Shown here one piece after another: positions 34,350-46,850 of a DNA stretch of 64,000 nucleotides. Position numbers and translations under genes: made by a program. The notes under the pieces are model-generated. The model was not told where the DNA came from. It ran no database searches and saw only the letters and a list, made by a program, of their open reading frames with translations. How positions within the stretch are numbered: the first letter of the stretch is position 1; the number at the start of each line of letters is the position of its first letter. This stretch comes from Harmothoe impar. Lineage: Eukaryota > Annelida > Polychaeta > Phyllodocida > Polynoidae. Where the stretch lies: positions 39,343,360 to 39,407,359 of the forward strand of contig OX381714.1 of the NCBI GenBank assembly GCA_947462335.1. Reading direction: 5' to 3'.

Positions 34350-36471
34350 GTGGGGGTCCAGAAAATGTCCATTTCACAAATTGAGTTATTTTTTAAAAAT
34401 AATCATTTTAAATGAAGAGAATGTATTGGGATAACTACATAATTGCAAAAAGCCCAATGAGTACTAATAGAAAAAATATGCATATTAATTATAATTTCAT
34501 GATTTTTTCAGATTTTAGCTACTTTTCAGGGAAAAAATGACCAAAAATGGATGTCCCCTGGAAAAAATCTGATTTCAACGGAAATTTTCTCCAAATGATA
34601 TTAGATTTACACTTTTTGCTTAATATGTGTTGCATACAAATGATACTTCTTAATAACACCATTTATTTCAATATTTAATTTTTTTATTTTTTTTTATATT
34701 TGTTTAAATTACAAAAATAGCAATTATTCTCATAATCTCAAATATCTTTTTAAACACTTGAATTTTTTGAAAAAATATTACACTAGATAGATGTTTTGTG
34801 CCATTAGGCATATCCCGGACATCTATACTCTTGGGCAGAATGATAAAAAATAAGATTATTGATCATCTTCTTGGTGAAATTAGAGCCCAAAGAAGGAATT
34901 AAAAATGACCTGTTTAAGCCAAATTTCTTGGAAAGGTAATTAATTATACAAATCCTGCATAAAATTACATATTACCTGCATTGGATAAGTGTATGTGTGA
35001 GCTCTACACTCCCATATCGATAGATTTTTTCTATTTTACATTTAACAAGCAAAAACAATTGTTTTCACTGGATGTTACGTTCACTAGATTGATGTTACGT
35101 TCACTAGATTTATTTAAACATTTTGAATAATATCAGCCTAAATGTCCTCTAAGGAGGAACGAAAATATCCATGTGGTGCCTACATAGTACAGGCACCATA
35201 TACAATAAGAATCGTAACTCGGTGCAATGTCTTTGTCTTTGTAAATTAAGATATCAATTTATGTTACGTTCACTAGAATTATGTTACGTTCACTAGAATT
35301 ATGTTACGTTCACTAGAATTATGTTACGTTCACTAAAATTATGTTTGGTTCCACGGAGACAGTAAATTGTCATGAAAATATGTCCTTTTTTGTTAATTTC
35401 TTTTGATAGGCCGCATGTATGTCTGTTTGACAAACCTATCAGCAAGGATGTATGTGGATGAATGCATGATTTATGTAACATTAAGAACTATTAAAACAAC
35501 ATGTCCTTTATTTTATGAAATGTTACGTTCACCAGATATATGAAAAATTCAGAAATATGCATAAATAATTAAGATATAGCCGTAACACAAATTGTCCAAG
35601 TATATCTGAGCATTACAAATGACACTGACCTGTTTCCATCATTTTATCATAAACATATTTCATTCTAGAAACTATTCCATTTTTGTGTTACGTTCACTAG
35701 ATGTTACGTTCACCAGATATATTGAAAACAACCGAATTTCGGTCTAATTGTCTTATTTTTCTTATATTAAATATCTGGGACATGCTGTGACTTTTTTTGC
35801 ATAGGTATTATACCACAACCAACTGAAAACAATGCTATTATTGACTAATATTTCATTATAATCCCTCGATTTTTCTGCTATGTTACGTTCACTAGATCCC
35901 ACTGAACACCTCTGAATAGTAAAATAAACACAATAGAATGGCAGAAAATACAAAATATCTTCAGATATGTTAGAGCACTTTGTATACTTTCATCTGGGTT
36001 TCACAGCTAGTTTAATACTCTTCCATGTTAGTACTTTTCCCTATTTAAAAAGATCATAGGTTCGATTTAGACAGAAACCAACTGGCCCTCAATTGACTCT
36101 AGCTATAAAACTATCACAATGGGGAATTAAAAATAGAGAAAAAGTGTACAGCACCCTGTTACATGGTAGGAAATGACACATTTTCGCCCTTATTCAGTGA
36201 ATCAAGTTCATAACTAAAATATGTCATTATATTTTTTCACTATTCTCATGTTTATGATAATATCTGGTGAACGTAACACAATTTTGTTTCATTAGTAATT
36301 CTATTTTTCAAACTTACATAGAAAAAAAAGTAAGAATCCTAGTATCACAAAATTTGGGAATGTGATGGTTCATTGCCTCCTTTATATATAGACAAATCTG
36401 CTACAACATTTGGGCAATTCAGAAATATTATTGTTTTTCACTGAAAATGGACATTTTCTGGACCCCCGCCC
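34348..36471. mobile_element. 2.1-kb AT-rich element with TGTTACGTTCAC repeats
   Basis: Inverted ends of 27 bp with one mismatch, GGGTGGGGGTCCAGAAAATG... (34348-34374) and the complement at 36445-36471, enclose 2124 bp of strongly AT-rich sequence without a long reading frame. TGTTACGTTCAC followed by (T/C)AGAT occurs ten times in direct orientation: 35073, 35093, four tandem 20-bp units at 35261-35340, then 35521, about 35687, 35702 and 35880. It occurs once inverted near 36267-36283. Both sides are TA microsatellite. The ends show it is a mobile unit; the motif array is probably a protein-binding cluster (inference). Superfamily unknown. Confidence 0.75.
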
Positions 36472-36545
<74 letters not shown>

Positions 36546-36547
36546 TA
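36472..36547. repeat. TA microsatellite, right of the 2.1-kb element
   Basis: (AT)n with a single TATTATA interruption. Confidence 0.95.
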
Positions 36548-38793
36548 GAAAATACCTCATGACAGTATATATGATACATTTCATCATTATTCACGATTTC
36601 AGTTACCTTTGCTTCATGGCATATTGACACGCTGCATGGTATACTGAGTCCCCATGGGTTTAACATAGAGATGGCAATATCACCCATGTAATTAAACTAA
36701 CATAGACTCTAGTAATGAGTCTGTTTCAATGTGAAATATTGATTTTTTTCTACAATGGGAAGAGACTCACTTGCTCTTGTCCTGATAAGAATCAATGTGG
36801 AATACTGTTTTCCAGAATGTTCGGATTGTATGAGACTTGTTCCAAGGAGCCTCTATGCATCCACCCTTCTTGCTTGTTCCATATGTAACCATCTGGTAAC
36901 TACCGCAAATAGGAGCTACCATATAGTGTGTAGTACACAGGGGGATGATATAATATCATAGAAGCACATCAAAAAGAAACAAGCAGATACATTTGTACTG
37001 GAAACCGAGACCTTAGTGTACCCTACACTAGGATCTCTTTTTCACAGATCGTGCCACATATATATATATATATGGTTTACGATAATACTATCGAATCAGC
37101 TTGGCTCTTTTGAGAAGCTTATTTACCACTGAAAAAGGTTGAACGGTCTCAGCATTTTCGGGTAACCCCCAGTAATCTCTAGGACTCACGAGGCCGTCTA
37201 CAAAGTACGACACCTTTGCTGTGCCTTATCTCTGCATATATATACAGTCTGGACGAGCGCACAATTCGTATCTTATTAAGTAGAGTCCGCGGTACCACCC
37301 CCGCCCCTCGTGGGAACAGAACCATAAGATGACATCAACCAGCTCCATGGTGTGTACAGATCTGATAGATAACATTGCATTGATTACTCTCTCATATCTT
37401 GATTAATTAATGTTCATGAATGTTAAATCTGTCGTCAATTTCAGGTTCAAAAAGGAAGAATCAAAGGATGCTCCCCAAAGCTAACCAAGTTCAATGATAC
37501 ATATTGACATTTTGACACAACAGCAGAAGATAATGACATTGTATGTTCATAGTGCTGTGCAGTTGGAAAAGATGCTCACAGTCAATCCATCTGTCACCCT
37601 CATAAATTATATTCATTAATCAATCAATTGCATAGACTTATTGAATTCATGTCTGAATGACCTGGACACTCCCCTCTGGGGAAAGGATGATTACCAAGCT
37701 AGAACCTTATTGTAGATATACTGTTGTACTTCATTATATTTCCTTTCATTGTTTACAACTGACAATTTCGGAAGAACATGTTTTCGTTACATGAGATTAT
37801 GCCAATAAACTTACTTAAAAAAGATATGAAACTATTGAAAAAGAAAGTTACAAGAAGGTTTGCTGTCCTAAGAGGTATCGACTTTTGAGTGGACATGCTT
37901 ATCATATCAAACTAAGCAGTAAGGTCCACAAGATCTGTAGTACAGTGATGTAAGTCGGTTCTCCAAGAGGGCAGCACCGAATAGGGGAGTTGGGCTCTCC
38001 CAAATGTTGCCTCACGTGTGCAGACTCAGTGAACAGTGCCTCTCTTCATTATTTAAATGGTAGGGGGAGCCTAATTCTGCCAAATTTGCCACATAAGACC
38101 CGCGATCAACTGAAAAGACGTTATCCATCATGAGGAACAAGAACCTAGCATTCGTTTTTAAATTTAAGATTTCTAACCCCCCGTACACCCCCTCTGAAGT
38201 TAAAAAGTTGAAAAATTAGTTTTTCAATCCTATAGGTAATTTCTTAATACAAACTCATTTACAGAAGGAATATACAAATAAACCACACAGACCTGAGCCA
38301 TTTTAAAAGTTTTGAAAAATCCAAGATGGCTGCCTGCGGCCAAAAACCAAATATTTCAACTTTTTCAACACAGAAAATCATAATTGATTTAACATCCTTC
38401 TCTAGGCTTGAACGTCTTCTTCCTAGCCTTGTCCTGAACCTGAACCAACCATAGAAACTGATGGATACAATGTGGTAACTCTGTGAACCGTCTGATAATA
38501 TGTTGAAGAATGACTGATAATGTCTGTTGCTGTTGGTCAAGTAACAGTGGAAATCAGTACTTTTATACTCATCTGTGAGTTTAACTCTCTTTCTCTCAGA
38601 TAGACGTCCAACCACTGGGTAGCTGAAAACTAGCTTGGGCGCATTGCCCTTCTACCGCCAGCACCCCTATCTATACAAACATCTTTGACGGTCTTTAATA
38701 AATATATAGCAATGGCATCCTTACAAAATTGTTCCTTATGGCATGGAGTATACAAAATTTTTTTTTCTTACAGTTATTACACAATATTTCTGA
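36548..38793. other. Intergenic sequence
   Basis: No supported gene. A 118-codon minus-strand frame at 38259-38615 has no recognisable domain and was not accepted. Confidence 0.5.
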
Positions 38794-39370
38794 TGAGATG
38801 AGATGAGATGAGTTCATGGTATGTCATATGAGCATTTTGATTAACATTCATAAAGCAGCGTGGTTAGTCTTTCTTGATTGCCAACTTGAACTTCCAAAGG
38901 GTCTCAATCTCCGTGTACATTGGTTTCAATTCATTCCATCGGGATATGCCCCTGTACAAAACACTTCGTATCACAATAGGTTTTAATGACCTTGGTACCT
39001 TAAGTCGAATGCCCTGATTATGTCTGGTAGGAAGATCCCTAGCGTCAATATACAGTGGTTCTTTTTTCAAAGTAAAGGCATAATACAGTAAATGCTTATC
39101 TCTTCTATATATTAACCTATCACAGCCATTTTTTTCATGTAACATGTGTGTGTTAATAATGTGTTTTTCTCTAATTCAACTTTATATACAACATATACCT
39201 TTATTCTGTAGCCTCTGTAAATCCTCTGTTTCCCCTTCATTCTCCCTATCCCAGATGAAATCAGCATAATCTATTGTGGGTAAAACCATCGACTTATATA
39301 TGATTAATGCAGTTTCCTCATCTGTGTGATCCCTGACCTTCCTTATATTAGCTGTCTGATCTTGTGTCTT
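38794..39370 (-). pseudogene. LINE 3' end (CR1/Jockey-group reverse transcriptase), decayed
   Basis: On the minus strand, about 39350-39180 reads TALIIYKSMVLPTIDYADFI and LQRLQNKGICCI, the late reverse-transcriptase/thumb region of CR1/Jockey-group LINEs. After a frame change it continues as RRDKHLLYYAFTLKKEPLYI (39097 downward) and SVLYRGISRWNELKP, the typical C-terminus, stopping at 38864. A tail of (CTCAT)n at 38794-38815 ends the copy. The N-terminal endonuclease and most of the polymerase are missing, so this is a 5'-truncated dead copy. Its frame is broken near an A-run at about 39130. Confidence 0.8.
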
Positions 39371-39480
39371 ATTAACCTATCACAGCCACTTTTTTTCATG
39401 TGACATTTGTGTGTTCATTAATGGGGTTTTCTCTAATTTAACTTTATATACAACACGTATAAGGGAGAATAAGGGGGAAA
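39371..39480 (-). repeat. Partial duplication of the LINE fragment
   Basis: ATTAACCTATCACAGCCACT and TTATATACAACA repeat the 39108-39200 segment of the neighbouring LINE, in the same orientation about 264 bp away. Confidence 0.7.
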
Positions 39481-39802
39481 CAGAGGATTTACTAAATGAT
39501 TGTAGTTCAATATTCAACTATTGTTGATAGTATTATCACAAAATGAAATCAGTTTTCCTGACAAATTATGTATGCGAATATCACATGTTATGATTATTAT
39601 AGAATTATTGCATACTGCGAAAAATGCGTTTTGGGATTTATTGTATCTTTACCAAAATAATTATATAACGAAGCTTTCTTTCATTCCTCTAGCTAAGGAA
39701 TATAAAGGACAAAATCTTAAAAAAAGAACTACTGAAACTTAGTCTTACTATTGACCCATCAAAGATATAAGTAATGGAAGATGTATCTATACAAAGGTTA
39801 AA

Positions 39803-40690
39803 AGAAAACACCACTCTATTTTCATGATGACTTCAATCAATAATCTTGATACCAATAAACATTATTTTGAAACATTTAGTAAGGCATAGCCCATCATAAG
39901 GGAAAAGAGCAGGGTCATCTGCTGCAGCCCATGACGTCACCATTGGGGCAAATACACCAGCTACTGCATTGTTTAAGCCTGGAGGCTGTAACCAAACACC
40001 TTTTGTGGTGTTTTAAGTAGAAATGTGAAATGTACAACATCATGATATTATGTAGGGCACATCAGTGGGGTTATTTGGTGCTAATTGTCAACAGAATTCT
40101 GCAAGCAGTGTCAAAGGAACCTACAAGGGGCATGTTGGTGTAGACTGACAGTGCTATAGAGGTACTGTTGGGCGCTATTCGCCAATCGGCGCAGAACGCC
40201 AATCCTCTGTGCGCTGCATACAAATGTCTGCGAGATTCTAATCAAGATATTTGATGTAGATTAAGATCACTATACCTATTACGTTTTGTAGAGCTAATTG
40301 CATATATTTCATCAATTGTAGTGAGGTCAGTCATTTATTTCAACTAATTTTGGGTAAATTGATTCAGAGAGTTACAAATGAAACAGGTGCTCGCAGCTGC
40401 ACTGATATTTGTATTCCGCGCAGGTTGGCGTTCTGCGCGGCTCTGATCCTGCGCTATTTACAAATTGCGCTGCGCAGAATGTAAATATTGGCGTTCTGCG
40501 CCGATTGGTAAATAGCGCCCAACAGTACTACTGGGTTGTATTTGCCCCAATGGTGACGTCATGGGCTAAAACAGATAACCCTGCTCTTCTCCCTTATGAT
40601 GGGCCATGCTTTACTAAATGTTTCAAAATAGTGTTAATTGGTACCAAGACTATCGATTGAAGCCATCATGAAAATAGAGTGGTGTTTTCT
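39803..40690. mobile_element. 888-bp foldback element with about 155-bp arms
   Basis: The left arm (39803-39960), AGAAAACACCACTCTATTTT to CCCATGACGTCACCATTGGG, pairs with the right arm (40533-40690) at roughly 88% by eye. A second inverted-repeat element (40165-40525) sits between the arms. No coding capacity. Confidence 0.85.
40165..40525. mobile_element. CTGTTGGGCGCTATT-ended element nested in the foldback
   Basis: 361 bp with inverted ends CTGTTGGGCGCTATTCGCCA and, complemented, CTGTTGGGCGCTATTTACCA. TA flanks both ends (40163-40164 and 40526-40527). GGCGTTCTGCGC words are repeated inside. Probably Tc1/mariner-like or another TA-duplicating MITE. Confidence 0.75.
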
Positions 40691-40904
40691 ATGGGGAGCC
40701 TGGGACAGCTGAGTGTAGGGGTCAGGTGAAACTTGCAGACAGAAGGTGGAGACCCCTGTGGATCAATACCGGAACCAAGCTCTATCCCGCATTAGTGGGA
40801 TACAGTGGCTCTACTTTGTGAGATAGCTCAGAACTATAATTGAGCTCAACATCTATTGTTCCTATTGATGTTCAGCATATAAAAATATGATTTTAATGGT
40901 TATG

Positions 40905-42082
40905 AGAAAAGTCTTAGCAAGTCTGTGCTAGGCCCCCTGCTCTTTATTGTGTATATAAATAATATTATTAGCACGCTTCAGCACTCTTCCTACTTTATGT
41001 ACGCTGATGATCTGGCTATTGCAGTCAGTCATACAGATCCATATATGGTTAAGACCCTGCTCCAGGTTGACTTGAACTCTGTTAGTAATTGGTGCGATAA
41101 GTATAGGTTAACAGTAAACGCGGACAAGACACATGTCCTATATGGTGTAAATCAGACCAAGATGTACGAGACTTTACAATGTACCCTCTGAAACTAAAAG
41201 GTAGAGCTTTGCATGCTGTGTCCTCTTTCAATTACTTGGGAGTGATTATTGACCAACACCTTACTTTTGAACCTCACTGTAAGAGGGTTGATAGTGCATG
41301 TAACGTCAAACTCAAACACCTGCGAAAACTAAAGAAACATTTTGACAATGAGTTAGCATTACTGATGTACAAGCAAATGGTTCTCCCTACCCTGGATTAC
41401 TGTGATTTCATTTTTGAATCGGGTCCTCCGGGTCTGGTAGCAGGACTCCAGACAATACAGAATCATTGCTTGAGGTGTTGCCTGGGAATTTTAGATCCTA
41501 GGCAGATCTCACGAGTGAACCTGCATATAGAATGTAAATGTAAATGGTTGAAAGATAGACGTAGAGTAAATCTCTTGGGGCTTATGTACAAACATAGTCT
41601 TAATCAAGATAATGTTGTGGTTCCAACACGTGTATTGCGTAGCAACGCCAGAGTGAAGCTAAAACTACAAAGGCCTAAAGGGCAACTGTATTGTGACAGT
41701 CCTCTTTATCGTGGGTCTGCTGAGTGGGACAAGCTGAGCCTAACAAAACAAGAGATTGTAAGTCATAAACTATTTATGGCAGATCTGAAAACTAAAAGAG
41801 ATTAATATATGTGGTGCTAAAATTGTGTATCTTTGACGCATAAATCCTAGGTTGAATATTCCCAACGGTGAATAAGTGAATGCGTAGTCGATGTTACCTG
41901 TGTACCTAGCCTGAATCATATCCGGTCTCTTGCTTTCACTACCTACTTGTATCTATTGTTTTTATGTGTGAGATATTGTGATTGTGTCTCATCTATGCTG
42001 TTTGTATATGATTAATATGATTGGCTCTGTTTGAAAGACTTACTATGAGAAACTTGGTCAATAAAAACTTTTCAACTCAACT
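40905..42082 (+). pseudogene. 5'-truncated LINE (CR1/Jockey-group), frameshifted
   Basis: The sequence enters inside the reverse transcriptase: SVLGPLLFIVYINNI (from 40922), then the catalytic block YFMYADDLAIAV, then SNWCDKYRLTVNADKTHVLY. A one-base frame change at about 41178 moves the frame to FNYLGVIIDQHLTFEPH, MYKQMVLPTLDYCDF, LQTIQNHCLRCCLGI and the C-terminal SPLYRGSAEWDKLS, with a stop at 41803-41805. A 3' UTR follows with AATAAA (42060-42065) and a TTTTCAACTCAACTT tail. The endonuclease and the first half of the polymerase are absent. The element made its own reverse transcriptase for target-primed insertion, but this copy is inactive. Confidence 0.85.
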
Positions 42083-43080
42083 TATTAAGTCACTCCTATG
42101 AGAGAGATATTAACAAGTGAAATTTTTAAAGCTATACAACACAATCTACACATACGGCACCTGGTGGCAAAAAAACGAAACTACCTACAACCATGATATT
42201 TGCAGATTTCTCCTACTTATATGTCATGATCTACCTTTATCTACCATTTAAGTGTTATACCTTGGCATTCTACATATCTTGATCACTATATTTCCATTTT
42301 GCCATTCCCATAGGCTCCTGCAGTATATAGATCTTTTTTTAATTTTTATTAATTCAGGATAACTTTATTTTGCCCGTGACCCCATATTTTCTTATTTTCA
42401 ACACGTTCCTAATGATCATATAAATGCATGTCTGCATTTTCATCGAGAAGTTGTTGGGAGATTCTTTTCTGTATAGAAAATTGTAGAAAAATACACTTTT
42501 CTCATAAGGGCCTATACGTAATGCACTCTAATGTGAATGCCATGTAAAAGACAAACAAACCCCATAACATATGTTTTTTCCTTTTCTTTGTGTTCCATAA
42601 GCATCAGGCTAATATCCCCAAGAGTCATTAAGGAAAATTGTTGGTTGATCTAAAATAAGCTAGATTGTGTTGTATACCTTTAAGGTCCACAAGACTCAAT
42701 AGAAAATGCTGCACTGACTCAAGGTGGCAGCACATGTGCATACTGTAACTGCATTTGTGGTTCACCAGATGTGGGCCATCGGGGGAAAATGAGCCTCCAG
42801 GGGGAATTTTTAGTATCGTAAAACCTCACGTAGAAGCCGCGGCTAGTACGCGAGTCAGATCGGCGGTGCGGCTTATAGGATTGGCCCAGTGTCAGGGTGC
42901 AGCTTATATGCGAGTTTTTGCCACTATGGTACAATACCAAAATCGGCACATTCAGATCGCCACTGTGGCTTATAGCATCGGCCCAAACTAGGGGTGCGGC
43001 TTGTATGCGAGTTAGGCTTATACGCGAGGTTTTACGGTACTGGTCTAGCCACCAGTGGCCATGGTATGGCTAAAACAGTG
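42083..43080. other. Intergenic sequence
   Basis: No supported gene. 42820-43035 contains repeated GGCTTATA-(C/G)GCGAG phrases (degenerate). Confidence 0.5.
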
Positions 43081-43500
43081 AAAAATTGACCAAAAAACGT
43101 TTTAGGCCAATTTTCGATGGGAAATGCAATGATATGTTGAAAATTATTCTACTCAAAACGTTCGATTTTAGAATGCAAAGAAGATCCATTTGTTGCCATG
43201 GAAACATAAAAAAAATCAACATATAGGCCAATTTCTGGTTACCATGGAAATCACTCCATTATTCCAAATGGCAAATTCATAAAAAAAACTCAGAAACGAG
43301 AACAAAGCTCAAAAAGTCCTTCTAGAACCAGTTTTATGATGAACAAAACTGTATTTTATATTATCATTATTTATGATAGGAGATACCAGTTTTATGATGA
43401 ACAAAACTGTATTTTACATTATCATTATTTATGATAGGAGATAATAGATTTAGAGCAAATTTGCCATTTTTCAATTAAACACACCAACTTAGCTTTGAGA
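43080..43500. repeat. Dispersed repeat with a 58-bp tandem duplication
   Basis: Shares TGGTTACCATGGAAA, TCCTTCTAGAAC and TTATCATTATTTATGATAGG-like phrases, in the same order, with 51311-51640. Within it 43327-43384 is duplicated at 43385-43442 with about one change. Confidence 0.7.
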
Positions 43501-44521
43501 AGCATTTACAGCAAAACTCCCTGGGATATTTTAGCTCAAGATATCACATTTTAAAGCCTGTAACTTAAGCTTTGAAAACCCTTTTTCCCCCTGGATGCAC
43601 GGTTTCCTTCATCTGATCACAGATATTCTCCTGACTTTAGGTATCACAGACTAATTAACATACTTGAACCTTTTCTGTTTAATCCTGTCTCTGGCTTAAC
43701 TTGATGCTAGATTATTATTTTGGTATCCTTCAACCAATGTACGTTCCATTACATTTATACGATCTTTTGGCATTGTTTTGCTTGACATAGGTGCCAGTGC
43801 TAAAAGCTAGATCGACTCCAAGGTAAAAGTTCCACATCCTACAATCTGCACTGAATGATTAACATAACATTCCAATTTGAAATAAAAAGATGCTATAACC
43901 ATTTCAAATTGTTATAGTTATGGATGGATTCCCGTCACCAATCGAGATGACATAAATGCCACAATGCAGATAATATACAACTAAGATGATTTAAAAATGT
44001 TATACGTATGATGAGCATGATGTATCGATACATATTGAGTAAATGTAGATATAACTTCGGAAGACTACCACATCTAAACGGAATAAGCCAGAAACAAAGT
44101 GTTTCCAACACTAAGAGGCGACATAATCATATCACAGAGCAAGAACCTCCAGAATTTAGACCTTCTACCACTCTTCTAGGAAGTTATATGCTTCTCAGAA
44201 TCAGCCAAATTAGCTGAAGTGTTTCCTGGTAACCCATCATAAGGGCTGCACCTTGAGCTGGCTCTGAGTGCCTGGTCACATCTGCAGACTGCAACTGCAT
44301 GGCTTCAGAAGCACTGACTATAAAGGGCAGCTAATGCAGAAGCACCTATTAAGGACCTACTAGATCTAAATCACCAAAATGCAGTGCTCAGCAGAGAACA
44401 TTTTAATGAAGAATGCTCCCGAAGTCTCTCGAAACTAAAAACAAAACTTTCAAACGGATATTATTAATTGATACTGCTTCATAGTATGTGGCACAGTTTA
44501 ATTTGGCGGGCATATTTAACC
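43501..44521. other. Intergenic sequence
   Basis: Nothing recognisable; short frames only. Confidence 0.5.
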
Positions 44522-44643
44522 AATAATATATGAATATCGCTGACCACGGGGTGTGTATCGATGAATAACGAACCGAGGTGCGTAGCACCGAGGTCGTTAT
44601 TCATCTATACACACCCCAAGGTCGGCGATATTCATATATTATT
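44522..44643. repeat. Long hairpin, about 59-bp arms
   Basis: AATAATATATGAATATCGCT...ACCGAGGTGC (44522-44581) pairs with GCACCGAGGT...ATATTATT (44585-44643), with few mismatches and a very short loop. It directly abuts the element at 44646. Confidence 0.85.
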
Positions 44644-44645
44644 AG

Positions 44646-45391
44646 GTTTATTATACGATATTTCCATTCAAATGTCTTTAATTACCTTAAATTCGTCCTA
44701 ATTTCGCCATTTTGAAGGATTCTTAGACGAATATCAGGTACCCCGGTAGCGCCATGTTGTTGAACTCTTCAGTAGGGGAGGTGAGGAAGCAGAAGCTAGG
44801 CGCGGGGACCGGTTATTATTTTGTTACGCTGCTTTCGCCAGCCTAAAGAATACGACTGTACTCCCGCGTCGCCACCTGCCGTTTTGGTTAATAACCGCTC
44901 CCCTCTATACTTCAATATAGGCAGCGTTTCCCTACACTAGAACCGTGGCCAGAAAGGCATTGGCGCTAGCGTGAAGGCCTCACACGCCGGAGATCCCCGG
45001 ATCGAATCTGGTTGGAAACGACCCATTTTTAAAGGGCCTATATGTATGTGAAAAAAAATTACTAGAATTATTTTAACAAATGGGTAAGTAACGTCCAACT
45101 TCTACCTTTATGGTAAAAAAGAAATTAGAAAAAATATTGATTTTCAAAGAAATTATACCAAAAAATGTCTTTTCTTCTGTAAATAATGGTCCTACAGCGC
45201 TGGAAATCCGCCTGTAGACCCCTTGTCTGGATATTCTGGATATCAGAACGATTCTGAATGGGGAATTCAGAATCATTCTGATATCCAGAATATCAGAACG
45301 ATTTCACCTCCCCAAGTGTGCGCTATGCAGGAATATCAGAACGGGAATATCACCTAAAAAGCACGGTGTAAGCCCATATCGTATAATAAAC
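44646..45391. mobile_element. Element with perfect 16-bp terminal repeats
   Basis: GTTTATTATACGATAT (44646-44661) and its exact complement (45376-45391) bound 746 bp. The interior holds a palindrome at about 45229-45290 (TCTGGATATCAGAACGATTC and its complement) and the tRNA-Val-like stretch at 44955-45024. Confidence 0.65.
44955..45024 (+). other. tRNA-Val(CAC)-like remnant or SINE head
   Basis: The phrase CCTCACACGCCGGAGATCCC carries a CTCACAC anticodon loop (anticodon CAC with U33). It is followed by CCCGGATCGAATCTGG, a T-arm-like segment close to the polymerase III B box. The D arm and acceptor stem do not pair properly, so this is a remnant or SINE head rather than a working tRNA. Confidence 0.4.
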
Positions 45392-45394
45392 TCC

Positions 45395-46509
45395 AATACA
45401 AAGAGAGACAATATATATATATATCCTAGTTTTGTCCTTGTATCACTTTAAAAACTGTGTCTAAAAATAAACACCAAATAACATAAACATGTTTAAACAC
45501 ATATTTATCCTAAAAATGTTTAACTCTTTCCAGCCGGCTCTATGATAATGTAAACTCACCCAAATACGACAGATTGAGGCTCCAGACCAAGCAGTATTAA
45601 CATATGGGGTTATATTGAGGTTAATATGAGAATTAGTATTTTTGATCCATGCTTTCAAATGGCTGTTTTGCATTCTGTATGTAATTTCCTTTCATATGGT
45701 ACCATAATAACAGGTCCTGTCTGTTCAGAATATTTATTGGGGGAGCTCATGATAATAGCATTTGGCACCAAAAAGTCTCTCATCATAGTGCATTAATGCA
45801 CTAGCCGTTTTTTTACAAGGTAGTGCATTAATGCACTAGACGGCAGGAAAGAATTAAAGATAACAGTTTAGACATTCAATCTAAATTTCTAAACATGTTT
45901 AAGGGTTTACTCATCAACACACCTATTTAGATGTTAAACACCCGTAGTTTTAGTCCACTAGGTACGTGGCAGTTAGGGTCATGGAAGTATTTTTCTGGCT
46001 GCTGGAGGCACATGTAAAGCAATATTCGCAGTCATCATGTTTTATCTACCCATTGGTTACCTTCTTTTGGTTACGGTAACACTGGGTAAGTGATCTATTC
46101 ATTGTGAGGGTTACGAAGTTATATCTACTCCCTTCCATAAGTATAATATAAGCATATATTGAACTACAAAAGCAAACACCATACCATGTCATACTTAAAA
46201 CACAATGAACGTATCTAAACATATTATTATTTATACATGTTTGAATTTCAACATGTTTTATATAATCCTGCTTAGAAATTAAACAAACTTCATCTAAAAG
46301 CGTATAGAAATTAAACATGTCTAGATGAAAAAAAAGGGTAAAGAAATATGGGACAGAACTCCTAAACATTAGCATTCACTGCCTAAACACTGTTTTTAAT
46401 CAAGAAATTTCAAGGCCCATCTACCCCCGGTGCTTTTTAGACAAGACTGGAACTCTTTTGACATATGTTGGACTTAAAACAGGTTTCCCTAAATTCGCCC
46501 ACTGTTGGT
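45395..46509. other. Intergenic sequence
   Basis: Two TAGTGCATTAATGCACTAG palindromes near 45786-45840; otherwise nothing recognised. Confidence 0.5.
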
Positions 46510-46514
46510 TATAC

Positions 46515-46850
46515 CAGGCCCGGAACTAGGGGGGGGGGGTTCGTCGTTTCGAACGAACCACCCCACCTCCCTGAAGGAGGAAAAGTGTTCCACCCTATCC
46601 GACTGGAAAGAGGAAACAATTGTCTCCATCTCATTTTTTACGGCTTGTCAATCTGACAATTATTAAGGATTCTAGAGAGAAAACTATGAAAGATTGATAA
46701 GATACATGAAACTCAGCCTTCTCTTTAAATATAATACACAAAATTCCAACTCATATTAAAAAAGTCCAGTTCCACCATTGAAATAATCATGTCAAGTTCC
46801 ACCATATCAAAGAACGAACCACCCCGCGAAGAGGGCTAGTTACGGGCCTG
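46515..46850. mobile_element. CAGGCCCGTAACTAG-ended MITE, intact copy
   Basis: 336 bp with inverted ends CAGGCCCGGAACTAG and CTAGTTACGGGCCTG, and a perfect 5-bp duplication TATAC (46510-46514 and 46851-46855). The ends resemble hAT-type termini. hAT elements normally duplicate 8 bp, so a 5-bp-duplicating hAT branch (hAT5-like) is my tentative placement. It differs from the second copy at only about 7 places over 255 bp. Confidence 0.85.

Noticed and set aside
38259..38615. 118-codon minus-strand frame
   Set aside because: It has no recognisable domain and no coding-like context. It lies near LINE debris and could be repeat-derived, but I cannot show it.
42157..42172. GGCACCTGGTGGCAAA as a second CTCF-like site
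   Set aside because: It fails the core consensus at a key G position when read in either orientation.
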